From CAZTGZ01 sp044339595 (lineage in GTDB: Bacteria > Bacteroidota > Bacteroidia > NS11-12g > UBA9320): DNA of 7,133 nt. Of this stretch, positions 1 to 6,732 are shown piece by piece. Both the position numbers and the translations under genes were made by a program. The DNA is taken from contig JBIIVF010000122.1 in assembly GCA_044339595.1 (NCBI GenBank), positions 1 through 7,133 on the forward strand. Direction: 5' to 3'. Position 1 is the first letter of the stretch. Every line of letters starts with the position of its first letter. The notes below the pieces were generated by a model. The model was given only the letters and a program-made list of their open reading frames with translations, was not told the DNA's origin and ran no database searches.

Positions 1-2
1 CC

Positions 3-152
3 TACCTCAAATACAATTACGATGTATTTGGCAGTTGGAAAAAAGCCCGGTATGCCTATGGTCGCGGACACTGGAAACCGCCTTCTCAATGGACAGCCCT
101 GGAAAAGAAGTTTATGGGAAAGATTGACTGGAGTAAATACGATAAAGGGTGA
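3..152 (+). CDS. 3' end of an unrecognised gene (5' truncated by the window)
   Basis: An open frame enters from the left edge and ends at TGA 150-152, giving 49 residues. I do not recognise the family. The visible tail is rich in aromatic and basic residues: tryptophans at fragment positions 12, 24, 30 and 43, six tyrosines and nine lysines. It contains the stretches FGSWKKARYAYGRGHW and MGKIDWSKYDKG. This strongly biased, non-random composition is why I prefer this frame to the overlapping one that begins with an ATG at base 22, which would run on across the convergent neighbour. No signal peptide or membrane segment can be judged because the N-terminus is missing. The gene converges on the GGGP synthase gene with only 23 bases between the stop codons. 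The frame is inferred from composition and layout, not from homology. Confidence 0.55.
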   Translation, partial: YLKYNYDVFGSWKKARYAYGRGHWKPPSQWTALEKKFMGKIDWSKYDKG

Positions 153-173
153 AATCAGCCCTCCCCTTTTTTT
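144..173 (+). terminator. Weak candidate rho-independent terminator between convergent genes
   Basis: AAAGGG (144-149) can pair with CCCTTT (164-169), and a run of seven T ends at 173. The loop of 14 bases is long. An alternative short stem, GGGT (147-150) with GCCC (158-161), has a 7-base loop. The stem overlaps the stop codon of the upstream partial gene, which is the expected place. The T run supports + strand termination; the - strand reading has only a short T run. The pairing is weak, so this is tentative. Confidence 0.35.
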
Positions 174-175
174 GA

Positions 176-925
176 TTACATCGGCACTTTATGTCTCGCC
201 TCTGCCAATTCCCTCAATAAATCCGGATTCTTCTCAAACGCATTTCCCACCACCACAATGTCAGCACCTGCTTGCCAGGCGTCCTGCATTTGCGCTACGG
301 ATCGAATTCCACCTCCCACAATGATGGGTACTTCTACCAGCTTGCGAACCGCCCGAATCAGTTTAGAAGGTATAGAATACAAGGCACCACTCCCTGCATC
401 CAAATAAATCAGCTTAAGCCCGAGTTGAACCCCTGCCAATGCTGTAAATGCAGCAATTTCCTCCTTATCGGCAGGAATGGGCAAGGTATGACTGATGTAC
501 GACACAGAGGTCCCTCTTCCGCCATCAATCAACATATATCCGGTAGGCAAAATTTCGATTCCGGCTGCTAACAATTTCGGGGCGGCTTCTACATGACGAC
601 CTATCAACAAATCAGGATTTCTTCCTGAAATCAAAGACAACAACAAAATCCCATCGGCATGGTTACTAACCTGCGCCGGACTGCCCGGAAACAACAAAAC
701 CGGTATCTCGCTGTGTTTCTTCAAATACATAACCGCACGATCGGTGTGTGCCTCTTTTAAAAAGCTTCCTCCCACAAAAAAGAAATCTACGCCGCCCAAT
801 GCGGCCTGTTCAAGCAAACGATCGAGATATTCTACATCCGATTTATCCGGATCTACCAATACCGCCATTTGTTTGATTTGCAATTTTTTGCAGTTATAAA
901 TGGAATTGATTTGAGATAGATTCAT
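176..925 (-). CDS. Geranylgeranylglyceryl phosphate synthase family protein (PcrB/GGGPS-like)
   Basis: This is a 249-residue (beta/alpha)8-barrel prenyltransferase of the GGGP/HepGP synthase family. The family joins a polyprenyl diphosphate to sn-glycerol 1-phosphate through an ether bond, in the cytoplasm or at the membrane face. Visible landmarks: AVLVDPDK at 21-28 (the Mg/diphosphate end), FFFVGGS at 48-54, LLFPGSP at 77-83, LLLSLISGRNPDLLIGRH at 94-111, LIYLDAGSGA at 172-181, and the phosphate-binding VGGGIRS at 203-209 and VVVGNAF at 224-230. The frame is open upstream to base 1051, but those 42 extra residues look unlike the family, which begins just before the (A)VLxDPDK strand. I therefore start at the ATG at 923-925. 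The length fits the family's usual 240-250 residues. Members of this group in Bacteroidetes have been characterised as true GGGP synthases making ether-lipid precursors; the exact prenyl length is inferred here. The gene is divergent from nrdJ and convergent with the partial gene at the left edge. Confidence 0.9.
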   Translation of the reverse strand: MNLSQINSIYNCKKLQIKQMAVLVDPDKSDVEYLDRLLEQAALGGVDFFFVGGSFLKEAHTDRAVMYLKKHSEIPVLLFPGSPAQVSNHADGILLLSLISGRNPDLLIGRHVEAAPKLLAAGIEILPTGYMLIDGGRGTSVSYISHTLPIPADKEEIAAFTALAGVQLGLKLIYLDAGSGALYSIPSKLIRAVRKLVEVPIIVGGGIRSVAQMQDAWQAGADIVVVGNAFEKNPDLLRELAEARHKVPM

Positions 926-937
926 ATCAGAATTTCT

Positions 938-965
938 AATACTCTTGACAAATAGGTCAAGTATT
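938..965. repeat. Inverted repeat in the GGGP synthase leader
   Basis: CTTGAC (944-949) and GTCAAG (956-961) are perfect inverted arms around AAATAG. The outer arms AATA (938-941) and TATT (962-965) extend the pairing if CT (942-943) is bulged. It lies 13-40 bases upstream of the chosen start of the GGGP synthase gene, so it could be a protein-binding operator or a hairpin in the mRNA leader. Only the symmetry is seen; no function is shown. Confidence 0.5.
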
Positions 966-1047
966 ATTCTCGTCAAAAATGCAACATTTTTCGTTAATTT
1001 TATGTTATCAACATGGCAGAATCCCATAAAACAAGACACAATATTCA

Positions 1048-1065
1048 ACACTACACACTTGTGTG
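1048..1065. promoter_or_regulatory. Palindrome upstream of nrdJ, possible NrdR-like or other operator
   Basis: CACAC (1054-1058) and GTGTG (1061-1065) flank TT. In the wider reading, ACACTA (1048-1053) and TTGTGT (1059-1064) are half-sites resembling the two ends of an NrdR box, but 5 bases apart instead of the canonical 4. Just upstream, ACACAATAT (1036-1044) matches the left half of an NrdR box, while its right half does not. The site sits 10 bases upstream of the proposed -33 element of nrdJ, a plausible place for a regulator. Calling it an NrdR site is inference; spacing and pairing of boxes are not canonical. Confidence 0.35.
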
Positions 1066-1075
1066 GAAAAACTGC

Positions 1076-1108
1076 TCTGTCAGCACAGTGTAATGCACGT
1101 TATTTTTG
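1076..1108 (+). promoter_or_regulatory. Candidate Bacteroidetes-type promoter of nrdJ
   Basis: TATTTTTG at 1101-1108 fits the Bacteroidetes -7 consensus TAnnTTTG exactly. TCTG at 1076-1079 is a one-mismatch version of the -33 TTTG, 21 bases upstream, which is within the usual spacing. Transcription would start near 1113-1116, leaving a leader of about 60 bases before the ATG at 1178. A short CTGT/ACAG inverted repeat (1077-1088) overlaps the -33 element. Confidence 0.5.
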
Positions 1109-1177
1109 AGCAAAAACCCCTCTGTTTTTTTAAGGGTTAGTAAATATAACAAGAGTTCAACTCGTAAGTAATTAAAA

Positions 1178-4100
1178 ATGAGCCAGAAAAAAGAAATCGC
1201 AGCGAAAAAGAAGAAAAGCGGACTACAATTCAACCGTTATTTCACCGTTGAAGGAACCCATCCATTCGACCTGTTTAAATATGATTACCGCACTTCGGTG
1301 ATTAAAAATCCGGCCGGAGACAATGTTTTTAAAATGGACAATGTCGAAGTTCCGGAAAGTTGGTCGCAAGTGGCTACAGACATTCTGGCTCAAAAATATT
1401 TCCGTAAAGCGGGTGTTCCACAAGCAGATGGCACCACCGGTGGAGAAACCTCCATTAAGCAAGTGGCGCATCGTTTGGCCAACTGCTGGAGACAGTGGGG
1501 AGAGCAATACGGATATTTCGCTTCTTCCAAAGACGCACAAATATTTTATGACGAATTGGTGTACAGCATATCGGCTCAGCACGCTGCTCCCAATTCGCCA
1601 CAATGGTTTAACACCGGCTTGCACAGCAGCTACGGCATAACGGGTAAACCACAAGGACATTATTTTGTGGATCCGCTTACCGGCGAATTAAAGCAAAGCA
1701 CTTCAGCTTACGAAAGACCACAGCCACACGCTTGTTTCATCCTTTCGGTGGATGACGACCTCGTAAACGGTGGCGGCATCATGGATCTTTGGGTTCGCGA
1801 AGCCCGTATCTTCAAATATGGCTCCGGAGTAGGAACCAATTTCTCCAGAATTCGCGGAGGCGCAGAAAAGCTTTCCGGTGGAGGAAAAAGCAGCGGATTG
1901 ATGTCTTTCCTAAAAATTGGAGACCGCGCTGCCGGTGCCATCAAATCCGGTGGAACCACCCGCAGAGCTGCCAAAATGGTGTGCCTCGACCTCGACCACC
2001 CTGAAATCATGGAATTCATCAATTGGAAAAAAGACGAAGAACTGAAGGTGAAAGCTTTGATCGACGCGGGTTACTCCAATGATTATGAAGGCGAAGCGTA
2101 TGCGACCGTTTCCGGACAAAATTCAAACAACTCTGTACGCATCCCGAATTCATTTTTCGAAACCTTGAAAGAAGGCGGTAACTGGGACCTCATCGCCCGT
2201 ACCGATGGCCGTGTGATCAACTCCATTCCGGCTGAAAAAATCTGGAACGATGTAACATACGCCGCTTGGGCTTGTGCTGATCCCGGCGTGCAGTACGATA
2301 CCACCATCAACGAATGGCATACTTGTCCTGAAGGTGGAAGAATCAACGCTTCTAACCCATGTTCAGAATACATGTTCCTCGACAATACCGCTTGTAACCT
2401 CGCATCACTCAACCTTCGTCATTTTTACAACGAAGAAACCCGTGAATTCGACACCGCCGGTATTCAATACGCCTCAAGATTGTGGACGGTCGTGCTTGAA
2501 ATATCTGTTTTGATGGCACAGTTCCCATCTAAAGAAGTAGCCCGTTTGAGCTATGACTACAGAACCCTGGGTCTTGGATATGCCAACTTAGGTTCCGTAT
2601 TGATGCTTGCCGGTATTCCATACGACAGCGAAAAAGCTTCTGCCATCTGCGGAGCGATTTCTGCCATCATGACCGGTACTGCTTATAATACTTCCGCGGA
2701 AATGGCTTCCTTCTTAGGGCCCTTCCCCGAATATAAAAAGAACAAAGAACACATGTTGCGCGTGATCCGCAACCATCGCTATGCGGCTTATAACACACCG
2801 GATGCATGCGAAGAATTGTCGATCCTACCGGTGGGCATCGACCCAAAGCATTGCCCGGCCGATTTGCTCGAAAAAGCTTGCAATTCCTGGGATGAAGCAT
2901 TGCGCAACGGAGAAAAATACGGATACAGAAATGCGCAGGTGACCGTAATCGCCCCCACCGGAACCATCGGTTTGGTGATGGATTGCGATACCACCGGCAT
3001 CGAGCCCGATTTTGCCTTGGTGAAGTTTAAGAAACTTTCAGGAGGCGGATATTTCAAAATTGTGAACCAAAGCGTTCCTTTCGCCTTGAAAAACCTGGGT
3101 TACCCTGAGCCACAAATCGAAGCCATTGTGAATTATGCCAAAGGCCATGCTACCTTGGTCAATTCTCCTTATATCAACCATGAAACCCTCATGGCCAAAG
3201 GGTTTACCAAAGCAGAACTCGACAACATCGAACTCGGCTTAGCCGCTGCTTTCGAAATTGCATTTGTGTTCAACAAATGGACTTTAGGAGAAGAAACCTT
3301 GCAAAGACTTGGTATCCCTGCTTCACGTTACAATGCCGACAACTTTAATTTGTTGCGCGAACTTGGTTTCAGCTATGAGCAAATCAATGCCGCCAACGAT
3401 TATGTGTGTGGCACCATGACCATTGAAGGCGCCCCTTATTTAAAAGAAGAACATTATCCCGTTTTTGATTGTGCCAACAAATGCGGCAAAAAAGGGGAGC
3501 GCTACATTCATGCTCACGGACATATCCGCATGATGGCAGCAGCACAACCTTTCATTTCCGGTGCCATCAGCAAAACCATCAACCTGCCCAATGAAGCCTC
3601 GGTTGAAGACATTGCCTCTTGCTATCAGATGAGCTGGGAACTCGGTCTTAAAGCCAATGCATTGTACAGAGATGGTTGCAAACTCAGCCAACCCCTCAGC
3701 AACAAGAGTGAAAGCAAGGAAGAAGAAGAAACAGTGGCCGAACGCAAACCGGCCGATAAGATGGATATGCGCGTTGAAGACCTCACCCCTGAAATGGTGT
3801 TGGAAGCGGCCCGCGACATCATCAACAAATCTACCGACACCAAATTTAAGCGTCAGCTTTCCAACATTGTAGAGCGCAAAAAATTACCGCATAAACGACG
3901 TGGATTCACCCAAAAAGCGAAAGTAGGCGGACAAACCATCTTTGTGCGCACCGGTGAATACAACGACGGGACCTTGGGAGAAATCTTTGTAGACATGCAC
4001 CGCGAAGGTGCCACCCTGCGTTCATTGATGAATTGCTTCTCGATTGCCGTTTCTATCGGATTGCAATACGGTGTGCCTCTGGAAGAGTACGTGAACAAAT

Positions 4101-4507
4101 TCACTTTCACCCGTTTCGAACCGGCCGGTATGGTAGAAGGTCATCCGAACATCAAGAATGCCACCTCCATCATTGACTATATGTTCAGGTTGCTCGGATT
4201 TGAATACCTCGACCGCACCGATTTGGTGCAAGTTAAACCGGCAGAAAATGAAGCCAAAGACGAACCTTTTACGATGGTTTCTGAACAAAGCCATCAACCT
4301 GAACCACAGCGAATCACTGAACCGACTTCGGTAAACGAAACTGCGCCGATGAGTGAAAACTCAAATTCGGGTTTAGGAAACGCCGACAGCTATATGCGAT
4401 CCCTGCAAAGCGACGCCCCAAGTTGCAACGTTTGCGGGCACATCACCGTGCGCAGCGGCACTTGCTATAAGTGTTTGAATTGCGGTAATTCGTTGGGTTG
4501 TAGTTAA
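1178..4507 (+). CDS. nrdJ: Adenosylcobalamin-dependent class II ribonucleotide reductase
   Basis: This is a 1109-residue class II ribonucleotide reductase. It reduces ribonucleotides to deoxyribonucleotides using a thiyl radical made from coenzyme B12, so it needs no oxygen and no separate small subunit. Visible landmarks: redox cysteine C186 in PHACFILSV; NPCSE at 393-397 carrying the catalytic N393, radical C395 and E397; partner redox cysteine C406 in TACNLASLNL; and the phosphate-binding PTGTIG at 593-598. A charged linker (about 840-866) leads to a TSCPD-type domain (about 915-1010). A Pro/Glu/Ser-rich linker (about 1020-1080) leads to a cysteine tail with C1083, C1086, C1096, C1099, C1102 and C1108. 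This zinc-ribbon-like tail is expected to pass electrons from thioredoxin to the active site. I see no ATP-cone at the N-terminus, which starts with a lysine-rich segment. The start ATG follows an A-rich leader with no clear Shine-Dalgarno, normal for Bacteroidetes. No cobalamin-riboswitch B12 box is visible in the upstream region. All key catalytic residues are present. Confidence 0.97.
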   Translation: MSQKKEIAAKKKKSGLQFNRYFTVEGTHPFDLFKYDYRTSVIKNPAGDNVFKMDNVEVPESWSQVATDILAQKYFRKAGVPQADGTTGGETSIKQVAHRLANCWRQWGEQYGYFASSKDAQIFYDELVYSISAQHAAPNSPQWFNTGLHSSYGITGKPQGHYFVDPLTGELKQSTSAYERPQPHACFILSVDDDLVNGGGIMDLWVREARIFKYGSGVGTNFSRIRGGAEKLSGGGKSSGLMSFLKIGDRAAGAIKSGGTTRRAAKMVCLDLDHPEIMEFINWKKDEELKVKALIDAGYSNDYEGEAYATVSGQNSNNSVRIPNSFFETLKEGGNWDLIARTDGRVINSIPAEKIWNDVTYAAWACADPGVQYDTTINEWHTCPEGGRINASNPCSEYMFLDNTACNLASLNLRHFYNEETREFDTAGIQYASRLWTVVLEISVLMAQFPSKEVARLSYDYRTLGLGYANLGSVLMLAGIPYDSEKASAICGAISAIMTGTAYNTSAEMASFLGPFPEYKKNKEHMLRVIRNHRYAAYNTPDACEELSILPVGIDPKHCPADLLEKACNSWDEALRNGEKYGYRNAQVTVIAPTGTIGLVMDCDTTGIEPDFALVKFKKLSGGGYFKIVNQSVPFALKNLGYPEPQIEAIVNYAKGHATLVNSPYINHETLMAKGFTKAELDNIELGLAAAFEIAFVFNKWTLGEETLQRLGIPASRYNADNFNLLRELGFSYEQINAANDYVCGTMTIEGAPYLKEEHYPVFDCANKCGKKGERYIHAHGHIRMMAAAQPFISGAISKTINLPNEASVEDIASCYQMSWELGLKANALYRDGCKLSQPLSNKSESKEEEETVAERKPADKMDMRVEDLTPEMVLEAARDIINKSTDTKFKRQLSNIVERKKLPHKRRGFTQKAKVGGQTIFVRTGEYNDGTLGEIFVDMHREGATLRSLMNCFSIAVSIGLQYGVPLEEYVNKFTFTRFEPAGMVEGHPNIKNATSIIDYMFRLLGFEYLDRTDLVQVKPAENEAKDEPFTMVSEQSHQPEPQRITEPTSVNETAPMSENSNSGLGNADSYMRSLQSDAPSCNVCGHITVRSGTCYKCLNCGNSLGCS

Positions 4508-4532
4508 CAGGGCAACCCTCATGAACTCTTTC

Positions 4533-4567
4533 AATCCCGTTCCATCCAATTGGAACGGGATTTTTTT
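4533..4567 (+). terminator. Rho-independent terminator of nrdJ
   Basis: A perfect 12-bp stem pairs 4533-4544 (AATCCCGTTCCA) with 4551-4562 (TGGAACGGGATT) around the 6-base loop TCCAAT. A run of seven T (4561-4567) follows. It begins 26 bases after the nrdJ stop codon. Confidence 0.92.
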
Positions 4568-4583
4568 GTTTATTCTCCTATTA

Positions 4584-4649
4584 CTCCGCTTCAAAATCGC
4601 GGGAACCTTGAAGGAGGATCTGAATCACGGATGATGTGGATCAAAGGAT
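4584..4649 (+). repeat. Dispersed 66-nt direct repeat, copy 1
   Basis: This segment aligns without gaps to 7024-7089 at an offset of 2440 bases. By hand count 59 of 66 positions are identical, with differences at 4590, 4592, 4616-4618, 4637 and 4642. It starts with a small hairpin, CCGC (4586-4589) with GCGG (4599-4602), includes GCGGGAACCTTGAAGG (4599-4614) and ends in TGAATCACGGATGATG and AAAGGAT. No coding frame is convincing across it. It lies just after the nrdJ terminator. Confidence 0.85.
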
Positions 4650-4691
4650 GGCGCGGAAACGAAGTGTGCTCCCTTTCAAATGAACGAGATG

Positions 4692-4744
4692 CCTTTGAGG
4701 TTTCCCGCCTTACAACGGTGGCAAACAAGCGGGAACCTTGAAGG
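4692..4744. repeat. Paired inverted-motif element, copy 1
   Basis: CCTTTGAGGTTTCCCGC (4692-4708) and GCGGGAACCTTGAAGG (4729-4744) are imperfect reverse complements separated by 20 bases, so the unit can fold into a hairpin. The same two motifs in the same order and nearly the same spacing occur at 7003-7054. The surrounding bases 4650-4691 and 4745-4880 show nothing else that I can name. The unit resembles a REP-like or small non-autonomous repeat, but the class is not identified. Confidence 0.75.
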
Positions 4745-4891
4745 GAAATAACAACGTTCGTGGTTTGAGAAGACATACTAAACCCTAAACCCCTCTCTCA
4801 ATTTTGGCGTGTCTTTTCAATTCAAGCCGCGTTTATCAAAATAATAACAAAAACTTTTATAGACTTCATTATAATAATCGGTTTTATTACT

Positions 4892-4899
4892 TATTTTCG
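4892..4899 (+). promoter_or_regulatory. Possible -7 element of the T9SS protein gene
   Basis: TATTTTCG has one mismatch to TAnnTTTG. It lies 15 bases before the ATG at 4915, with an 11-base A run (4901-4911) between. I find no good -33 TTG at the expected distance, so the call is weak. Confidence 0.3.
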
Positions 4900-4914
4900 C
4901 AAAAAAAAAAAGCC

Positions 4915-6726
4915 ATGAAAGTATTTACCAAACTCTTTGTACTATTATTTCTTCTAACGGGTTATGCCCATGCTCAAAAAAATGTGCTTTACTTTAATGA
5001 TTATTCTATAGGTACAGACCAAATGACCGTGGCTTTGACCAATTTAGGCTATAACGTAACTAACACAACTGACAATACAACCTTTCAAACCCTCATTTCA
5101 ACTCCCGGTAATTATGATTTAGCCATATATTTTCCCCAAAATAATAATCCAGATTATAATTCAGTTCTTGCCCTGGCTAATTTTGTTAATCTTCCGGGCA
5201 AAAAGGGAATCTACACCGATTGGTCGGGAGCCACTTCGGAGGCCAACTTAGTAGGAATTCAATGGACCGGCAGTTATAATCAAACCCAAGTTCTAATTAC
5301 AAACAGCGATTTTGCAGCAGGAATAACCACAAACCCTTTGACATTAACCAATACAAGTTGGAGTGTTTTTTCTGCGGGAATGACGGTAAACACCGGAGGT
5401 ATCAGCCTTGCCGAATTTACAGACAATGGTCAAACCGCCATTGCGCATACCATGAATCGCAAAATGATTGTATTTGGATTTTTGGGAGATGTGGTGCCCA
5501 ATCCGGAAGTTCACCATAAAGCCATATTAACACTTTTCTCATTGGAATCCAAGACTGCTTGTGAAGGATCTAACACATTTTTTGAAACAGATACAACCGG
5601 CTCTGACAGTACTTACTGGCAGGTAAACGAAGGTAGTGGATGGTCTGCAGGCACCAGGGGGGGCGATACGCTGTTCCTGAACAACGTAACCACCGCTATG
5701 GATAGCAACCTATATAGAGCATTAATTTATAAAGGCGCTACAATAGATACGGTTTCAGGTGGTTTATTAACTCTGCTTTCACCAGGTACCATTACCTCTG
5801 AACCCTTCAATGATACCCTGTGCGCAGGAGGAAATGCCTTGTTCGGGCTTCTTGCCACCGGTGCAGATAGTTTTCACTGGCAACGAAATATTTCCGGCAC
5901 CTGGTCCAATCTCAGTGGTGAAAAAAATGACACCTTGATATTGACGAATGTGGATGTGAGCATGAATGGATATACCTATCGTTGTGTTTTATTTTCATCC
6001 TGCGTCAATGACACCTCTGCTGTGGATACCTTAACCGTGCGCGCCAACCCGGATATAACCGGCATCACCTCTTCACTTAACCCCAACGTAAACAGCATTT
6101 ATGTGCCTAAACAATGCACCAACCTCACCGCTTCAGTCACAGGTGGCAAAACACCCTACACCTACTCCTGGACACCCTCCGGCTCTGTCAATCCCCTTAA
6201 CGCTTGCCCAACTTTAGGTGCTTGGTATAAAGCCACCGTTACCGATTCTTTCGGTTGCCAGGATACCATGAGCATCAAACAATATGTGATGGACGCCACA
6301 AGCCCATATCCAGGTCGTGTGACCATGTGCATTCAGAGTGGAAGAAGATTGACCACCGCTAATGTGCAACTTTCTTTGGTGCCTTTTTATCTCAGCAAAA
6401 ATTTCGCCATGGGTGCCTGCGGTGCTACACCAAGCAAGCAAGGAGGATATGTTTTTGATGAAATGGAAGACCTCTACAAAGTATATCCTAACCCTTTTGC
6501 CCATGAGCTCAACATCGAATTCTTTAACTTGTTTGAAGAAGAAGTAAGCATCAACCTCACCGATATGACCGGCCGGGTAGTGAAAGAAATCTTCAAAGGA
6601 CAAATGTTTGAAGGTGATTACACCACCTTCACCGTAGATGCCTCTGACCTGCCAAATGGTATGTACCTGGTGCGTTACTCTTCCAACTCAGATATGAGAG
6701 TCAATAAAGTGCAGTTAATGAGATAA
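4915..6726 (+). CDS. Secreted multidomain protein with T9SS C-terminal sorting domain
   Basis: This is a 603-residue exported protein. Residues 1-20 are a Sec signal peptide (basic start, leucine/phenylalanine core, probable cleavage after AHA before QKN). I therefore start at 4915 rather than at the upstream in-frame ATG at 4804, whose extra 37 residues would precede the signal peptide. Residues 22-208 look like an alpha/beta domain starting with the strand NVLYFNDY, resembling a class I glutamine-amidotransferase-like or flavodoxin-like fold; I see no catalytic Cys/His pair. Residues about 216-286 and 303-375 are two related Ig-like repeats sharing C-x-G-N, TG-x-DS, W-Q-x-N, SG-x-W-S, DTL-x-L-x-NV and Y-R. 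Residues about 400-452 resemble a SprB-type repeat (SVTGGKTPYTYSWTPSG). Residues 468-503 are a cysteine-bracketed segment (C472 to C502). Residues 521-603 are a type A T9SS sorting domain: YKVYPNPF, then LTDMTGRVV, then LPNGMYLVRY and a basic KVQLMR end. The domain directs outer-membrane export, followed by cleavage and attachment or release. Substrate and role are unknown. Base composition shifts from AT-rich to GC-rich along the gene. Confidence 0.9.
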   Translation: MKVFTKLFVLLFLLTGYAHAQKNVLYFNDYSIGTDQMTVALTNLGYNVTNTTDNTTFQTLISTPGNYDLAIYFPQNNNPDYNSVLALANFVNLPGKKGIYTDWSGATSEANLVGIQWTGSYNQTQVLITNSDFAAGITTNPLTLTNTSWSVFSAGMTVNTGGISLAEFTDNGQTAIAHTMNRKMIVFGFLGDVVPNPEVHHKAILTLFSLESKTACEGSNTFFETDTTGSDSTYWQVNEGSGWSAGTRGGDTLFLNNVTTAMDSNLYRALIYKGATIDTVSGGLLTLLSPGTITSEPFNDTLCAGGNALFGLLATGADSFHWQRNISGTWSNLSGEKNDTLILTNVDVSMNGYTYRCVLFSSCVNDTSAVDTLTVRANPDITGITSSLNPNVNSIYVPKQCTNLTASVTGGKTPYTYSWTPSGSVNPLNACPTLGAWYKATVTDSFGCQDTMSIKQYVMDATSPYPGRVTMCIQSGRRLTTANVQLSLVPFYLSKNFAMGACGATPSKQGGYVFDEMEDLYKVYPNPFAHELNIEFFNLFEEEVSINLTDMTGRVVKEIFKGQMFEGDYTTFTVDASDLPNGMYLVRYSSNSDMRVNKVQLMR

Positions 6727-6732
6727 TATTTC

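Noticed and set aside
974..981. Minus-strand CATTTTTG as a -7 element for the GGGP synthase gene
   Set aside because: It has one mismatch to TAnnTTTG, and the nearest TTG (complement of 1009-1011) is about 27 bases away, too far for a confident -33.
926..1051. N-terminal extension of 42 residues on the GGGP synthase frame (start at 1051)
   Set aside because: The extension does not resemble the family, whose N-terminus lies shortly before the VLxDPDK strand, and it would cover the inverted repeat at 938-965. The ATG at 923-925 gives the usual length.
1115..1137. AACCC/GGGTT stem in the nrdJ leader as an attenuator
   Set aside because: Only five base pairs with a loop of about 13 bases; the T run is inside the loop rather than after the stem on the + strand.
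926..1177. Cobalamin riboswitch upstream of nrdJ
   Set aside because: I looked for the GCCACTG-type B12 box and a long structured leader and found neither; the likely transcript leader is only about 60 bases.
4550..4776. Small overlapping open frames of about 60 residues on both strands
   Set aside because: They run through the nrdJ terminator and the repeat elements, have no family features, and overlap each other.
4804..4914. Upstream ATG extending the T9SS protein by 37 residues
   Set aside because: It would put a polar, Asn/Tyr-rich stretch before a clear signal peptide; the signal peptide fixes the start at 4915.
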